From contig NZ_LJTC01000002.1 of assembly GCF_001306915.1 (NCBI RefSeq), forward strand, positions 444,108 to 508,107: DNA of 64,000 nt. Reading direction: 5' to 3'. Below the pieces are notes generated by a model. It was not told the DNA's origin, did not search any database, and worked only from the letters and a program-made list of their open reading frames with translations. Made by a program: the position numbers and the translations under genes. Shown here piece after piece: positions 7,590 through 16,020 of this stretch (the first letter of the stretch is position 1; each line of letters starts with the position of its first letter). Source of the stretch: Pseudoalteromonas lipolytica (GTDB lineage Bacteria; Pseudomonadota; Gammaproteobacteria; Enterobacterales; Alteromonadaceae).

Positions 7590-9812
7590 TTAAAGCTCAA
7601 ATTCTTTTTTGAATTTTAAGCCAAATTCACTGCGGTCATTGCTGCGCATTACGCCAACAAAACCAGATTGTTGTAAACGACCAACATCGTATACTTCGTT
7701 TAACACGTTCTCACCGTAAAGAGTCACTTCAAAGTCACCGTTCGGGTTTAAGTAAGAAATGTTGAAACCCACTAATTCACGAGAATCAATGTGTTCACTT
7801 TGGTTGTAAACTGATTGACCTTGCATATCGCTACGGTATGAGTAGTTAGCGTTTACTGCCACTGTGCCACCGTTACTTAAATCAATGAAATAAGAAGGTG
7901 CGACCATAACAGTCCAACGTGGTGTTAGTGCTGGTGAGTCGCCTTTACCAATACCTAATACACCGTCATCCACTTCTGTGATTTCTGAATCTAGGTAACC
8001 AATCGCGCTACGTAGCGTAAAGTCATCTGTAAATGCAATTGTTGTTTCAAGCTCGATACCTTGTGCTTTAGACTCACCCGCGTTTTCTACGATAGTAACG
8101 AAACCGCCACCTGCAGTTGGATCTGAGAATGGTAATGCCAGGTCTGTGTAATCAGTAACAAACACCGCAAGCATCATAGATACATCTTCATGTACCTGAC
8201 CTTTAAGGCCTAGCTCATAGTTAATTGCTTTTGTTTCATCGAAAGAAACAAATTGATCAGGACCACCAAATGGACGCGGTGGGAAACCACCTGTTTGATA
8301 ACCTTTTTGGATTTGGCCATACACGTTCATGTTATTGCTAAGCTGGTACGACGCATTTAAATCCCATGTTACCGCATCAAAATCAGCACTTACGTATTTG
8401 CGTGTTGCAAACGTTGGGAATGAGGCATCGGCTTCTTTTTTATCTTTCGAATAACGTAGACCACCGCCCACAGTTAAATCGTCGCTTAGGTCATAGCTCG
8501 CATTGATATAAGCTGCGTATGAGTTAGTTTCTTGGTTGATATCAAAGTAACCATAATCACCAAAAGACGCTGTAGTACCATCATTCAGTAGACCATCAGG
8601 TGTATTGAATGGGCTAAATACAAACGGGCCAGAGCTTGTGAAGCCATCTTCATTAAAGAAGTATAAGCCAGACACAAAGTCCATGTTATCGAAGCTACCG
8701 TTTAACTGGATTTCGAATGAATATTGATCTGCGCCGCCTTCTTCTGGGAATTCAGATAAGTTAAGGGCAACAGCGTCATCATCAAGACCCCCTTCGTATT
8801 CTGAGCTACGGTAGCTTGTGATGAACTTAGCTGTATACGTATTATTGATATCCCAATCAGCAGTTAAAGACGTGCCCCAGCCTGAATAAGCCGTCGATTC
8901 AATACCCGCTACCGTTGTTGCTAAATCATCAGGATCGCTTGGTAACATGTCTTCTGTAAGTAATGGGAAATCACCATTGAATGGGTCATTCGGATCAAGT
9001 GGTGCCGTTAGTTCAATTGTGTATGGTGATTGACCTGATTCGTTATCAACACCATCAATTGAGAACACAAAAGATAAGTCGCTGTTTGCTTGCCATTTAA
9101 GCGCCATACGACCGCTTAACTCTTGCTCTTCACCAATTTCTTTTTCTGGGTTTGCAAGGTTAATCGCTTCACCTACACCATCGCGTTGTTTATAAGACAC
9201 GCTTGCAGACATGCTTACAGTGTCGGTAAGGCTGTTATTAAAGTAAACGTCACCGGCTAAACGACCACGGCTACCTACTTTTGCCGTTGTCGTTACAATG
9301 CCTTCGTCACCAGGTTGCTTAGTAATAATATTTACTGCACCACCTAATGTGTTACGACCATACAAGGTACCTTGTGGACCACGTAATACCTCTACACGCT
9401 CAACATTTGGTAATGATAAGTTAGAGCCCATTTGGCGACCTAGGTAAACACCATCTAAGTAAACACCTACACCCGGATCAGTTGTGATCACGTGGTCTTG
9501 TAAACCAATACCACGAATAAATACAGATGCATGGGCCGCATTACCTACACCATAACGAGTGATGTTTAGGTTAGGTACGTATTTACCAATGTCTTCTAGG
9601 TTGCTCATGTTCGCTTTATCAATCAGGTTCTCGCCGATTGATGTCACTGCAGTTGGCGACTCAAAAATGCTTTCTGTACGCTTACGCGCTGTTACTTCGA
9701 TTTTTTCGAAAGCATCTTGTTTAGCAGTGGTTTTTTCTTGCTCAGCAAAAGCTGAAGTAGATAATGCAGCAACAATAGCTACAGTTAACTGTGAGAGGTG
9801 ACGTAATTTCAA
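7590..9812 (-). CDS. TonB-dependent outer-membrane receptor
   Basis: This 740-residue receptor has a signal peptide cut near AFA-EQ, a TonB-box-like segment (FEKIEVTARKR, about residues 35-45), a plug domain with VFIRGIGL and VEVLRGPQGTLYGRNTLGGAVNI, and a 22-strand barrel ending in KFKKEFEL. The plug resembles the IroN/FecA-like class common in Alteromonadales and sphingomonads, so the substrate could be a siderophore, glycan or other compound. It starts at TTG (9812) with GGAG six bases upstream. No Fur box is visible. The leader holds a terminator-like hairpin. It stands alone, without TonB or ABC partners. Confidence 0.9.
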   Translation of the reverse strand: MKLRHLSQLTVAIVAALSTSAFAEQEKTTAKQDAFEKIEVTARKRTESIFESPTAVTSIGENLIDKANMSNLEDIGKYVPNLNITRYGVGNAAHASVFIRGIGLQDHVITTDPGVGVYLDGVYLGRQMGSNLSLPNVERVEVLRGPQGTLYGRNTLGGAVNIITKQPGDEGIVTTTAKVGSRGRLAGDVYFNNSLTDTVSMSASVSYKQRDGVGEAINLANPEKEIGEEQELSGRMALKWQANSDLSFVFSIDGVDNESGQSPYTIELTAPLDPNDPFNGDFPLLTEDMLPSDPDDLATTVAGIESTAYSGWGTSLTADWDINNTYTAKFITSYRSSEYEGGLDDDAVALNLSEFPEEGGADQYSFEIQLNGSFDNMDFVSGLYFFNEDGFTSSGPFVFSPFNTPDGLLNDGTTASFGDYGYFDINQETNSYAAYINASYDLSDDLTVGGGLRYSKDKKEADASFPTFATRKYVSADFDAVTWDLNASYQLSNNMNVYGQIQKGYQTGGFPPRPFGGPDQFVSFDETKAINYELGLKGQVHEDVSMMLAVFVTDYTDLALPFSDPTAGGGFVTIVENAGESKAQGIELETTIAFTDDFTLRSAIGYLDSEITEVDDGVLGIGKGDSPALTPRWTVMVAPSYFIDLSNGGTVAVNANYSYRSDMQGQSVYNQSEHIDSRELVGFNISYLNPNGDFEVTLYGENVLNEVYDVGRLQQSGFVGVMRSNDRSEFGLKFKKEFEL

Positions 9813-9863
9813 TTAAAACTCCAAAGGATACCGTGTGTGTGTATTTTTACCCGTAAATTTCAG

Positions 9864-9897
9864 GCATAAAAAAAGACGCTTAGGTGTAAGCATCTTT
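9864..9897 (-). terminator. Terminator-like hairpin in the 5' leader of the TonB receptor
   Basis: On the minus strand the stem AAAGA-GCTTA / TAAGC-TCTTT (9897-9872, one internal C/A mismatch, 4-base loop) is followed by T7 and ATGCCTG. It lies between the -10 element at 9916-9911 and the TTG start at 9812. A terminator placed there would end transcripts after about 40 bases unless overridden. Confidence 0.55.
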
Positions 9898-9910
9898 CCT
9901 CTGGAGGGGT

Positions 9911-9916
9911 ATTATA
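9911..9916 (-). promoter_or_regulatory. -10 element of the TonB receptor gene
   Basis: A perfect TATAAT occurs on the minus strand, about 100 bases from the start codon. The -35 region 17 bases upstream (TACATA) is weak, which suggests an activator. The rest of 9920-10135 is very AT-rich with no gene that I can support. Confidence 0.45.
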
Positions 9917-10201
9917 TGTCAGTTTTGTGAAAATATGTATAATTTTTTTAATTTAATGCTGATTATATTAATTTAAACAATTAAATGTATGACAATTTGA
10001 ATAATCTCTTCATTTAAATGACTATTGCAATTAAAATTATTGCGCAAATTCAAAGAGTAACATAACAGCAGTATAAATTTATCCTATTCCCACGCATTTA
10101 GTAGTAGTTAGATTATTCTATCGTAACACTTCAATTTGATTGAATTTCAAACAAGTAATAGTCTATGCTTTTATTTGATCCCATTTTGCAAGGAGCAAAT
10201 T

Positions 10202-11044
10202 TTGAAATTACTCACCCCCTTTCGTGCTGCAATTTTAATGGCAGTCGCTGCGGTCTCATTGACCGGTTGCCAGCTTTCTTCAAGCGAACTACCCGCAATC
10301 AGTGATTCAGGAACAAAGAACTCAGGTCACGTAGTGTGGCATGATTTGATCACACCTAATTTGGCACAATCTCAAGCATTTTATGCCAGCGTGTTTGGAT
10401 GGCAATTTCAAGCCGTTAACGACAGCTACACGCTGGCATCATTAGATGGAAAATTAATTGCTGGTATGGCAGAGCTTGATAATAAACAAAATGCCAGCCA
10501 TTGGCTGAGCCTTATCAGTAGTAAAGACATCGCTGGCGTTAGTGAAAAAACTATCAAAGCCGGAGGTAAAGTCTTAGTAAGCAGTACCGAAATTAAAGGC
10601 CGTGGCACTATTGCTGTATTAGAAGATCCACAAGGGGCTGTTTTTTCACTGATCAATACCGTAAATGGTGACCCTGAAACGCATCAAACTGATAACAGCT
10701 GGGTTTGGCAAGAAGTATGGAGTGATAACCCAGAGCAGAGTAAAGCCTTTTACCAATCACTTGGTAATTATTCAGCACAAAGTAAACCGCTTAATAATGG
10801 CAATTACAGTTACTTAGCCTTAAATGGCAAACCTGCGATTGGCTTTGTAAAAAAACCAGATGCCGAGATTGGTAATACATGGGTGAATTACATTAAAGTA
10901 GCCGATATTGATGCAACCCTATTAAAAGTAACCTCGGCAGGCGGCATCGTATTGATGGCACCAAGTGACAAAGTACGAAGTGGCAGTGTCGCAATTATTC
11001 GTGATCCAGCCGGTGCTGGTATTGTTATTCAGGAGCAAATGTAA
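10202..11044 (+). CDS. Lipoprotein with two VOC (glyoxalase-like) domains
   Basis: This 280-residue protein has a lipoprotein signal (LLTPFRAAILMAVAAVSLTGC, lipobox LTGC) followed by two vicinal-oxygen-chelate modules. The first opens with SGHVVWHDLITPNLAQSQAF and the second with WVWQEVWSDNPEQSKAF, and each ends in a strand such as AVLEDPQGAVFSLI or AIIRDPAGAGIVI. VOC proteins bind metals or small ligands such as antibiotics, but usually in the cytoplasm. TTG at 10202 has AGGAG six bases upstream; a longer frame would bury the signal peptide. The stop overlaps the start of a small lipoprotein gene. The function is unknown. Confidence 0.85.
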   Translation: MKLLTPFRAAILMAVAAVSLTGCQLSSSELPAISDSGTKNSGHVVWHDLITPNLAQSQAFYASVFGWQFQAVNDSYTLASLDGKLIAGMAELDNKQNASHWLSLISSKDIAGVSEKTIKAGGKVLVSSTEIKGRGTIAVLEDPQGAVFSLINTVNGDPETHQTDNSWVWQEVWSDNPEQSKAFYQSLGNYSAQSKPLNNGNYSYLALNGKPAIGFVKKPDAEIGNTWVNYIKVADIDATLLKVTSAGGIVLMAPSDKVRSGSVAIIRDPAGAGIVIQEQM

Positions 11045-11196
11045 TGAATAAAAAAATAATTCGCCTAGCTGCTCTTGCAGCTGCAATATTAACTTTAAAT
11101 GCCTGCACCCCCTATGCAAGCCTAGATATTAATGCGCCATTTAAAGTAGGTCCTGTGTACGTTAACCCAAGTATTGGCATTGGCGGTACACTTTAA
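11044..11196 (+). CDS. 50-residue lipoprotein, unknown
   Basis: This frame encodes MNKKIIRLAALAAAILTLNAC followed by 29 residues (TPYASLDIN...GIGIGGTL-like, ending SIGIGGTL). The lipobox LNAC predicts a lipid-anchored peptide of about 30 residues, with a glycine-rich, beta-like tail. The ATG overlaps the upstream stop as TAATG, so translation is probably coupled to the VOC lipoprotein, whose final codons supply GGAGCAA as ribosome site. It is followed by a hairpin. I recognise no family. The signal peptide and coupled start make it a credible gene despite its size. Confidence 0.75.
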   Translation: MNKKIIRLAALAAAILTLNACTPYASLDINAPFKVGPVYVNPSIGIGGTL

Positions 11197-11204
11197 TCAA
11201 TTTC

Positions 11205-11233
11205 AGGGCGCTGCGTTTTAAACAAAGCGCCCT
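11205..11233. terminator. Hairpin terminator between convergent genes
   Basis: The stem AGGGCGCT / AGCGCCCT has a 13-base loop between the small lipoprotein gene and the convergent PDC sensor gene. T-runs are poor on both strands, so its efficiency is uncertain. Confidence 0.6.
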
Positions 11234-11238
11234 ATTCA

Positions 11239-12183
11239 TTAGTGTTTTACTTTTAAGCGTTGCACCTGGGTCAGCACATCTTCAGCTTTGGCGCCTAGGT
11301 AAACGTAAATTGCCAGTGCAATCAACAGACCTACCACAGCAAACATCATCAATACAGCAGGTATAACATACTCAGTTTGCCCGAGTGCTGCTTTAAACAT
11401 GGTTAGTAAGGCTTCTATCGATACTGCAATCAAAATTGTTGAGATAAAGCGTGTGATCGTACGTCTTGTTGAGCTGTGGCGAAAAATATCCTTATGCATG
11501 AGGATTTCTTCTTCTAGAATTGTTTTACCTAAATCAAAAATAGCCAACGCTAAAGTAACAAAGATAATAATAGTAAATGGTTTAAGCGGGTCTGACTGGG
11601 TGTCTTCGCTAATCACTAAGTCCACCATTCCAGCAAACACTTTATATAACAGATAGAACACCAAGCAAAACAAACAAGTGACAATCAAGCCATAACCTAC
11701 CTTAAAGTAAGGTGTCATTCTGGCTCGTTTGGTGTCTCCCATAATAAATTCAATCAGTTCTGTTAAACACACATCGATAACCAAAAACTGCTGTTTATCG
11801 TTGCCTGAAGGGATTGTTTTGATCACTGAGATACAAAGATGCTTAGTCGCAGTCGAAATATACGGCGAAGTAAAATCCGGCACAAGTGTTGACGAAGCGA
11901 GTAAAAAATAAGGCCGAGCACTTAAGTCCTGTCCTGCTCCAATATGACCCAGTTTCTTGCTGTATTGACGCTTAAAGCAGACATTATCACCTTGCTGAAT
12001 GCCTTGTTCATTCAAGCAATATTGCAATTCTAGAAATGGATATTGATTGACGAGCTGTTGATAGGCATGCTTGTTAGTCAACGATGCCTGAACGCTGGCA
12101 AGTATAGAAAGAAGCAGTTCATGAATAAGCTGTTGTTGCTCTTCATATCGTTCTATAGCACTTAAATAACTCATTCTGGCCAT
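11239..12183 (-). CDS. PDC/Cache-like sensor with four membrane helices, no output domain
   Basis: The protein has 314 residues. The N-terminal 145 residues look like a PDC/Cache-type ligand-binding fold: GQDLSARPYFLLAS, then PDFTSPYISTATKHLCISVI and QFLVIDVCLTELIEFI follow the strand and Arg/Tyr pattern of that fold. After about residue 165 come four hydrophobic segments (GLIVTCLFCLVFYLLYKVF, FTIIIFVTLALAIFDL, FISTILIAVSIEALLTMF, VLMMFAVVGLLIALAIYVYL). There is no kinase, GGDEF or MCP domain. ATG at 12183 follows GAGGAAG. The function is unknown; a stand-alone membrane sensor is inferred. Confidence 0.8.
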   Translation of the reverse strand: MARMSYLSAIERYEEQQQLIHELLLSILASVQASLTNKHAYQQLVNQYPFLELQYCLNEQGIQQGDNVCFKRQYSKKLGHIGAGQDLSARPYFLLASSTLVPDFTSPYISTATKHLCISVIKTIPSGNDKQQFLVIDVCLTELIEFIMGDTKRARMTPYFKVGYGLIVTCLFCLVFYLLYKVFAGMVDLVISEDTQSDPLKPFTIIIFVTLALAIFDLGKTILEEEILMHKDIFRHSSTRRTITRFISTILIAVSIEALLTMFKAALGQTEYVIPAVLMMFAVVGLLIALAIYVYLGAKAEDVLTQVQRLKVKH

Positions 12184-12342
12184 CTTGCTTCCTCAAAGTA
12201 GTGATATCAACTCTAGTTAAGCAAGGAAGACTCCAATTTTTATTTCAATTAATAATCAATTAGTTAATTTCGTGCACGGGAATGACATTAGAATAAAAGC
12301 ACTATAAAGGTGCGCATTTTGTTTTATGAAGCACTAAAACGA

Positions 12343-12375
12343 AAAAAGCTGTAACTCAGTGAGTTACAGCTTTTT
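12343..12375 (-). terminator. Terminator after tRNA-Leu
   Basis: A 15-bp perfect stem (AAAAAGCTGTAACTC / GAGTTACAGCTTTTT, loop of 3) lies just 3' of the tRNA on the minus strand. It ends the secG-tRNA-Leu transcript. Confidence 0.85.
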
Positions 12376-12380
12376 AATTT

Positions 12381-12465
12381 TGGTGCGGATGGGGGGACTT
12401 GAACCCCCACGGCCGAAGCCACCACCCCCTCAAGATGGCGTGTCTACCAATTCCACCACATCCGC
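12381..12465 (-). tRNA. tRNA-Leu (anticodon GAG)
   Basis: This is an 85-base class II tRNA with encoded CCA. On the minus strand it begins GCGGATGTGGTGGAATTGG, has the anticodon arm CCATC-TTGAGGG-GGTGG (anticodon GAG, reading CUU/CUC), a long variable arm (TGGCTTCGGCCG region) and the T-arm GGGGGTTCAAGTCCCCC. The acceptor stem GCGGATG pairs with CATCCGC. It lies directly after secG, as in many gammaproteobacteria. Confidence 0.97.
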
Positions 12466-12541
12466 ATACAATTCTGTATGTTGTTAAGCTTTAAGTTTAC
12501 TTGAGGAATGAAAACTGCTTAACGCTAATTAGCAAAGCTAA

Positions 12542-12889
12542 TTAGTTAGGTACGTCAGACGTTTTATCTTCTGTCGCAGGCACATCAGATTGTGCTGGCG
12601 TTACAGTTTCAACAGCTGGCGCAGCTTCTAAGTTTTCCCACTCATCAGTCTTTTTGATTTGACCTGCAGTAAGGTTACCTAGAACAATACTTAGTACGAA
12701 GAAGATCGTTGCTAAGATTGTTGTTGTTTTAGTCATGAAGTTACCAGCACCTGATGAGCCAAACACGGTACCAGAAGCGCCAGCACCAAATGATGAACCC
12801 ATGTCTGCGCCTTTACCTTGTTGGATTAAAACCATACCAACTAATGCTAAAGCAACAATTAAATAAACTACTAATAAAATTTCGTACAT
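12542..12889 (-). CDS. secG: Preprotein translocase subunit SecG
   Basis: SecG is a small membrane subunit of the SecYEG channel that aids protein export. The 115-residue product begins MYEILLVVYLIVALALVGMV and contains the invariant QQGKGADMGSSFGAGASGT block. A second membrane helix (FMTKTTTILATIFFVLSIVL) and a polar tail ending DVPN follow, almost as in E. coli. A longer upstream frame exists but overlaps tpiA. The start lies one base after the tpiA stop, so the genes are coupled. tRNA-Leu follows. Confidence 0.97.
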   Translation of the reverse strand: MYEILLVVYLIVALALVGMVLIQQGKGADMGSSFGAGASGTVFGSSGAGNFMTKTTTILATIFFVLSIVLGNLTAGQIKKTDEWENLEAAPAVETVTPAQSDVPATEDKTSDVPN

Positions 12890-12890
12890 C

Positions 12891-13640
12891 TTATACGGTC
12901 CCTTTTGCACTTTCACAGATAGCAGTAAATGAATCTGCTTTAAGACTCGCGCCTCCAATAAGGCCGCCGTCTATATCTGGTTGTGCAAATAATAATTCGC
13001 TATTTTTTTCATTTACGCTACCACCATATAAGATGGTTAACTGCTGTGCTACATCGCTATCCGAAGAAGCAATCTTCTCACGGATAAATTTGTGCACGGC
13101 TTGCGCTTGCTCAGGAGAGGCAGTCTTACCTGTGCCAATGGCCCAAACGGGCTCGTATGCTACCACAGAATTCTTCAGTGCTGCTACACCTAATTTGCTA
13201 ATTACAGCATCAATTTGAGCTGCAACCACTAATTCAGTTTCGTTTGCTTCACGTTGCTGCTCGCTTTCACCCACACATAGGATAGGAGTTAAGCCAACTT
13301 GCTGCGCTCGCGCAAACTTATCTGCAACAACGTCATCTGACTCACCGTAAATGCTACGACGTTCAGAATGGCCAACTAACGTATAAGCTGCGCCTAGGTC
13401 TTTGACTAGCTGAGCATCTACTTCACCCGTAAATGCGCCTGCTTGATTTTCAGAGACTGTTTGCGAACCAAACGTGACGTTTTGTTGCTGCAAAGAACTC
13501 AACAATGGGAATGGTGGAAACACCACTATATCCAGTTCATCCGTTTGAACATTTTTAATAGCAGTTGATAACTGTTCAACAAGCTCTAAAGAGCCGTTCA
13601 TTTTCCAATTACCTGCGACCATCGGCTTACGTGTTGCCAT
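12891..13640 (-). CDS. tpiA: Triosephosphate isomerase
   Basis: This 249-residue glycolytic TIM barrel interconverts dihydroxyacetone phosphate and glyceraldehyde 3-phosphate. The catalytic residues are visible: Lys in GNWKMNG (about residue 13), His in VGHSERR (about 96) and Glu in AYEPVWAIGTGKTASP (about 167), with the phosphate loop YGGSVN near the end. ATG at 13640 gives the usual MATRKPMVAGNWKMN start; five extra residues upstream are unlikely. It lies between glmM and secG and is probably cotranscribed with secG. Confidence 0.97.
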   Translation of the reverse strand: MATRKPMVAGNWKMNGSLELVEQLSTAIKNVQTDELDIVVFPPFPLLSSLQQQNVTFGSQTVSENQAGAFTGEVDAQLVKDLGAAYTLVGHSERRSIYGESDDVVADKFARAQQVGLTPILCVGESEQQREANETELVVAAQIDAVISKLGVAALKNSVVAYEPVWAIGTGKTASPEQAQAVHKFIREKIASSDSDVAQQLTILYGGSVNEKNSELLFAQPDIDGGLIGGASLKADSFTAICESAKGTV

Positions 13641-13709
13641 TATTCCACTCCACATTTGAAAGCGGGCAAGATACTAACTCGACTTGCCCGAAGTTACAAG
13701 AGGTTATTG

Positions 13710-15065
13710 TTATGCCTCGGTTTGTTTGCTCACAGTTTCGACAACTTCAGCTATTTTGCGAGCACTATCAAGTACAACTTTTTCTTGCTCAGCTTCAACC
13801 ATTACTCGAACAACAGGCTCTGTACCTGATTTTCGAAGTAATACTCGGCCTGTATCACCTAATTGCTCTTCAACATGCGCTACCATCTCAACTACAGCTT
13901 GATCTTGCGTTGGATCGGTACCTTGTGGGTAACGAACATTGATCATTTTCATTGGGTACTTTGTAAAACCTGCCCCTAAGTCTTGCAACGTTTTATTCTG
14001 TGCAACCATTGCCGCTAACACTTGCAAGCTTGAGATAATGCCGTCACCCGTGCTGATTAAATCAAGATTTAATACATGGCCTGAGCTCTCACCACCGATT
14101 TTCCAGCCATTTTCTTGCAGTAGTTCCATCACGTAGCGGTCGCCTACTTTACTACGAGCAAAGCCAATACCGCGCGCTTTTAATGCATTTTCAAGGCCCA
14201 TGTTAGACATAACAGTGCCAACAACACCCCCACCTAAAATATCGTCATTAGCGGCTTGGCAAGCAATGATATAAACAATGTCATCACCATCAAATACACG
14301 ACCATTGTGGTCAACCATCATTACTCGGTCACCATCACCATCGTAGGCAATACCAACATCAGCATTGTGTTCTAATACTTTGCGTTTAAGCGTTTCAACA
14401 TGGGTTGCACCACACTCTAGGTTGATATTTACCCCGTTTGGCTCACAAGCATGACAGATAACGTCAGCACCTAACTCACGCATTACTGACGGTGCAATGT
14501 GGTATGTAGCACCATTTGCGCAATCGAGTACAATTTTTAAACCTTCAAGCGATAAGCCTTGTGGGAATTGGCTTTTACAAAATTCAATGTAACGACCATC
14601 AGCCGTTTCTAAACGACGCGCTTTACCAAGTTTGTCAGAGGCAACGCAGGTCATTGGCTCATCCATCATGGCTTCAATTTCAAGCTCAACATCATCTGGT
14701 AATTTTAAGCCTCTGCTTGAAAAGAATTTAATTCCGTTATCATGGTAGGGGTTATGAGATGCACTAATTACAATACCCGCTTCAGCACGGAACGTTTGCG
14801 TAAGATATGCAACCGCCGGCGTTGGCATTGGGCCTAACAAAACAACATCGATACCAGCGGCGATTAAGCCAGCTTCAAGTGATGTTTCAAGCATATAGCC
14901 AGAAATACGGGTGTCTTTACCAATAATGACTTTTTTGGTACCAATTTTTGATAAAACGCGACCTGCAGCCCAACCAAGCTTAAGCGCAAACTCTGGAGTG
15001 ATAGGGAATTCACCCACCATGCCACGTACACCGTCCGTGCCAAAATATTTTCTTGTTTTACTCAT
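13710..15065 (-). CDS. glmM: Phosphoglucosamine mutase
   Basis: GlmM converts glucosamine 6-phosphate to glucosamine 1-phosphate for peptidoglycan and LPS precursors. The 451-residue protein begins [15 protein letters not shown]. It carries the active serine in [15 protein letters not shown] (about residue 103), the metal loop DGDGDR, the substrate loop GESSGH and the phosphate-binding end [14 protein letters not shown]. Translation starts eight bases before the folP stop, so the two genes are coupled. A longer frame of 28 residues upstream lies wholly inside folP and is rejected. Confidence 0.97.
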   Translation of the reverse strand: MSKTRKYFGTDGVRGMVGEFPITPEFALKLGWAAGRVLSKIGTKKVIIGKDTRISGYMLETSLEAGLIAAGIDVVLLGPMPTPAVAYLTQTFRAEAGIVISASHNPYHDNGIKFFSSRGLKLPDDVELEIEAMMDEPMTCVASDKLGKARRLETADGRYIEFCKSQFPQGLSLEGLKIVLDCANGATYHIAPSVMRELGADVICHACEPNGVNINLECGATHVETLKRKVLEHNADVGIAYDGDGDRVMMVDHNGRVFDGDDIVYIIACQAANDDILGGGVVGTVMSNMGLENALKARGIGFARSKVGDRYVMELLQENGWKIGGESSGHVLNLDLISTGDGIISSLQVLAAMVAQNKTLQDLGAGFTKYPMKMINVRYPQGTDPTQDQAVVEMVAHVEEQLGDTGRVLLRKSGTEPVVRVMVEAEQEKVVLDSARKIAEVVETVSKQTEA

Positions 15066-15906
15066 TTGTAATTCCTTTAGTACATGCTTGCCAAACGCTA
15101 AGCACATCAACTGTTTCTTGTACGTCATGAACGCGAATGATTTTTGCACCGTTTTGTGCTGCTATCAGCGCGCCTGCAAGGCTTCCCGCTAAGCGTTCAT
15201 TGGTATCTCTATTTAATAAGTTACCGATCATTGATTTACGAGATAATCCCGCAAGAACCGGTAATTTGAATTGGTTAAATACATCAAACTTATTTAAGAT
15301 TTGGTAATTATGAGCCAGTGTTTTACCAAAGCCAAAACCTGGATCTAAAATAATACGTTCAGACTGAATGCCCGCTTTCTCACACACGGCTAAACGCTCT
15401 GCAAAGAATTCGTTAATATCAGCAAATAAATCATCATAATGTGGGTTACTTTGCATCGTACGAGGCTGACCTTGCATGTGCATTAAACAAATTGCCACTT
15501 CAGGGTATTGTGCTAATACCTCTATTGCCCCTGGCTCTTGCAAAGCTCTGACATCATTAATGATATCAGCCCCTGCAATTATCGCTTGGCGCATTACCTC
15601 ACTTTTGCTGGTATCAATAGAAATAATACAGTCGCTGGATGCTCTTAGCGCTTTAACTAAAGGAATAACGCGATCAAGCTCATCCTCAAGAGATACATCA
15701 GGTGCCCCAGGGCGGGTTGACTCACCACCTATATCAATTATTTTTGCGCCTTGATTTAATAACGTTTTAGCTTGTTTGACAGCGCTGTCGAGTTGGCAAT
15801 AACTACCACCATCAGAGAATGAATCAGGAGTGACATTTAAAATCCCCATAACAACAGGGGAATCGAGGCGTAAAATGCGACCTCGCGGTAATTTAAGAGC
15901 GGTCAT
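15058..15906 (-). CDS. folP: Dihydropteroate synthase
   Basis: FolP condenses p-aminobenzoate with dihydropterin pyrophosphate in folate synthesis and is the sulfonamide target. The 282-residue TIM barrel shows [41 protein letters not shown] and the late [11 protein letters not shown] motifs. It lies between ftsH and glmM, the common gammaproteobacterial order, and overlaps glmM by eight bases. An intrinsic terminator separates it from ftsH, so it probably has its own promoter in 15907-15970 or depends on readthrough. Confidence 0.96.
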   Translation of the reverse strand: MTALKLPRGRILRLDSPVVMGILNVTPDSFSDGGSYCQLDSAVKQAKTLLNQGAKIIDIGGESTRPGAPDVSLEDELDRVIPLVKALRASSDCIISIDTSKSEVMRQAIIAGADIINDVRALQEPGAIEVLAQYPEVAICLMHMQGQPRTMQSNPHYDDLFADINEFFAERLAVCEKAGIQSERIILDPGFGFGKTLAHNYQILNKFDVFNQFKLPVLAGLSRKSMIGNLLNRDTNERLAGSLAGALIAAQNGAKIIRVHDVQETVDVLSVWQACTKGITNE

Positions 15907-15970
15907 TTTTACTTAAACTTCCATGCGTTTGCTTCACTGGACTCCACTGGAATAGTGAGCCAATTTTATG

Positions 15971-16001
15971 CTACAAAAAAGCCCCGGCATCCGGGGCTTT
16001 T
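15971..16001 (-). terminator. Terminator after ftsH
   Basis: The stem AAAAGCCCCGG / CCGGGGCTTTT (loop CAT or ATG) runs into T6 on the minus strand, 20 bases after the ftsH stop codon. Confidence 0.85.
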
Positions 16002-16020
16002 GCTTTTTATATTCTAGCGA

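Noticed and set aside
7590-10135. Fur-regulated siderophore locus
   Set aside because: No Fur box and no siderophore or ABC-transporter genes are nearby; the TonB receptor stands alone.
9559-12465. Genomic island ending at tRNA-Leu
   Set aside because: There is no integrase, no duplicated tRNA 3' end and no clear change in base composition.
12754-13218. Plus-strand frame of 154 codons across secG and tpiA
   Set aside because: It is antisense to two unmistakable core genes and has no family features or ribosome site.
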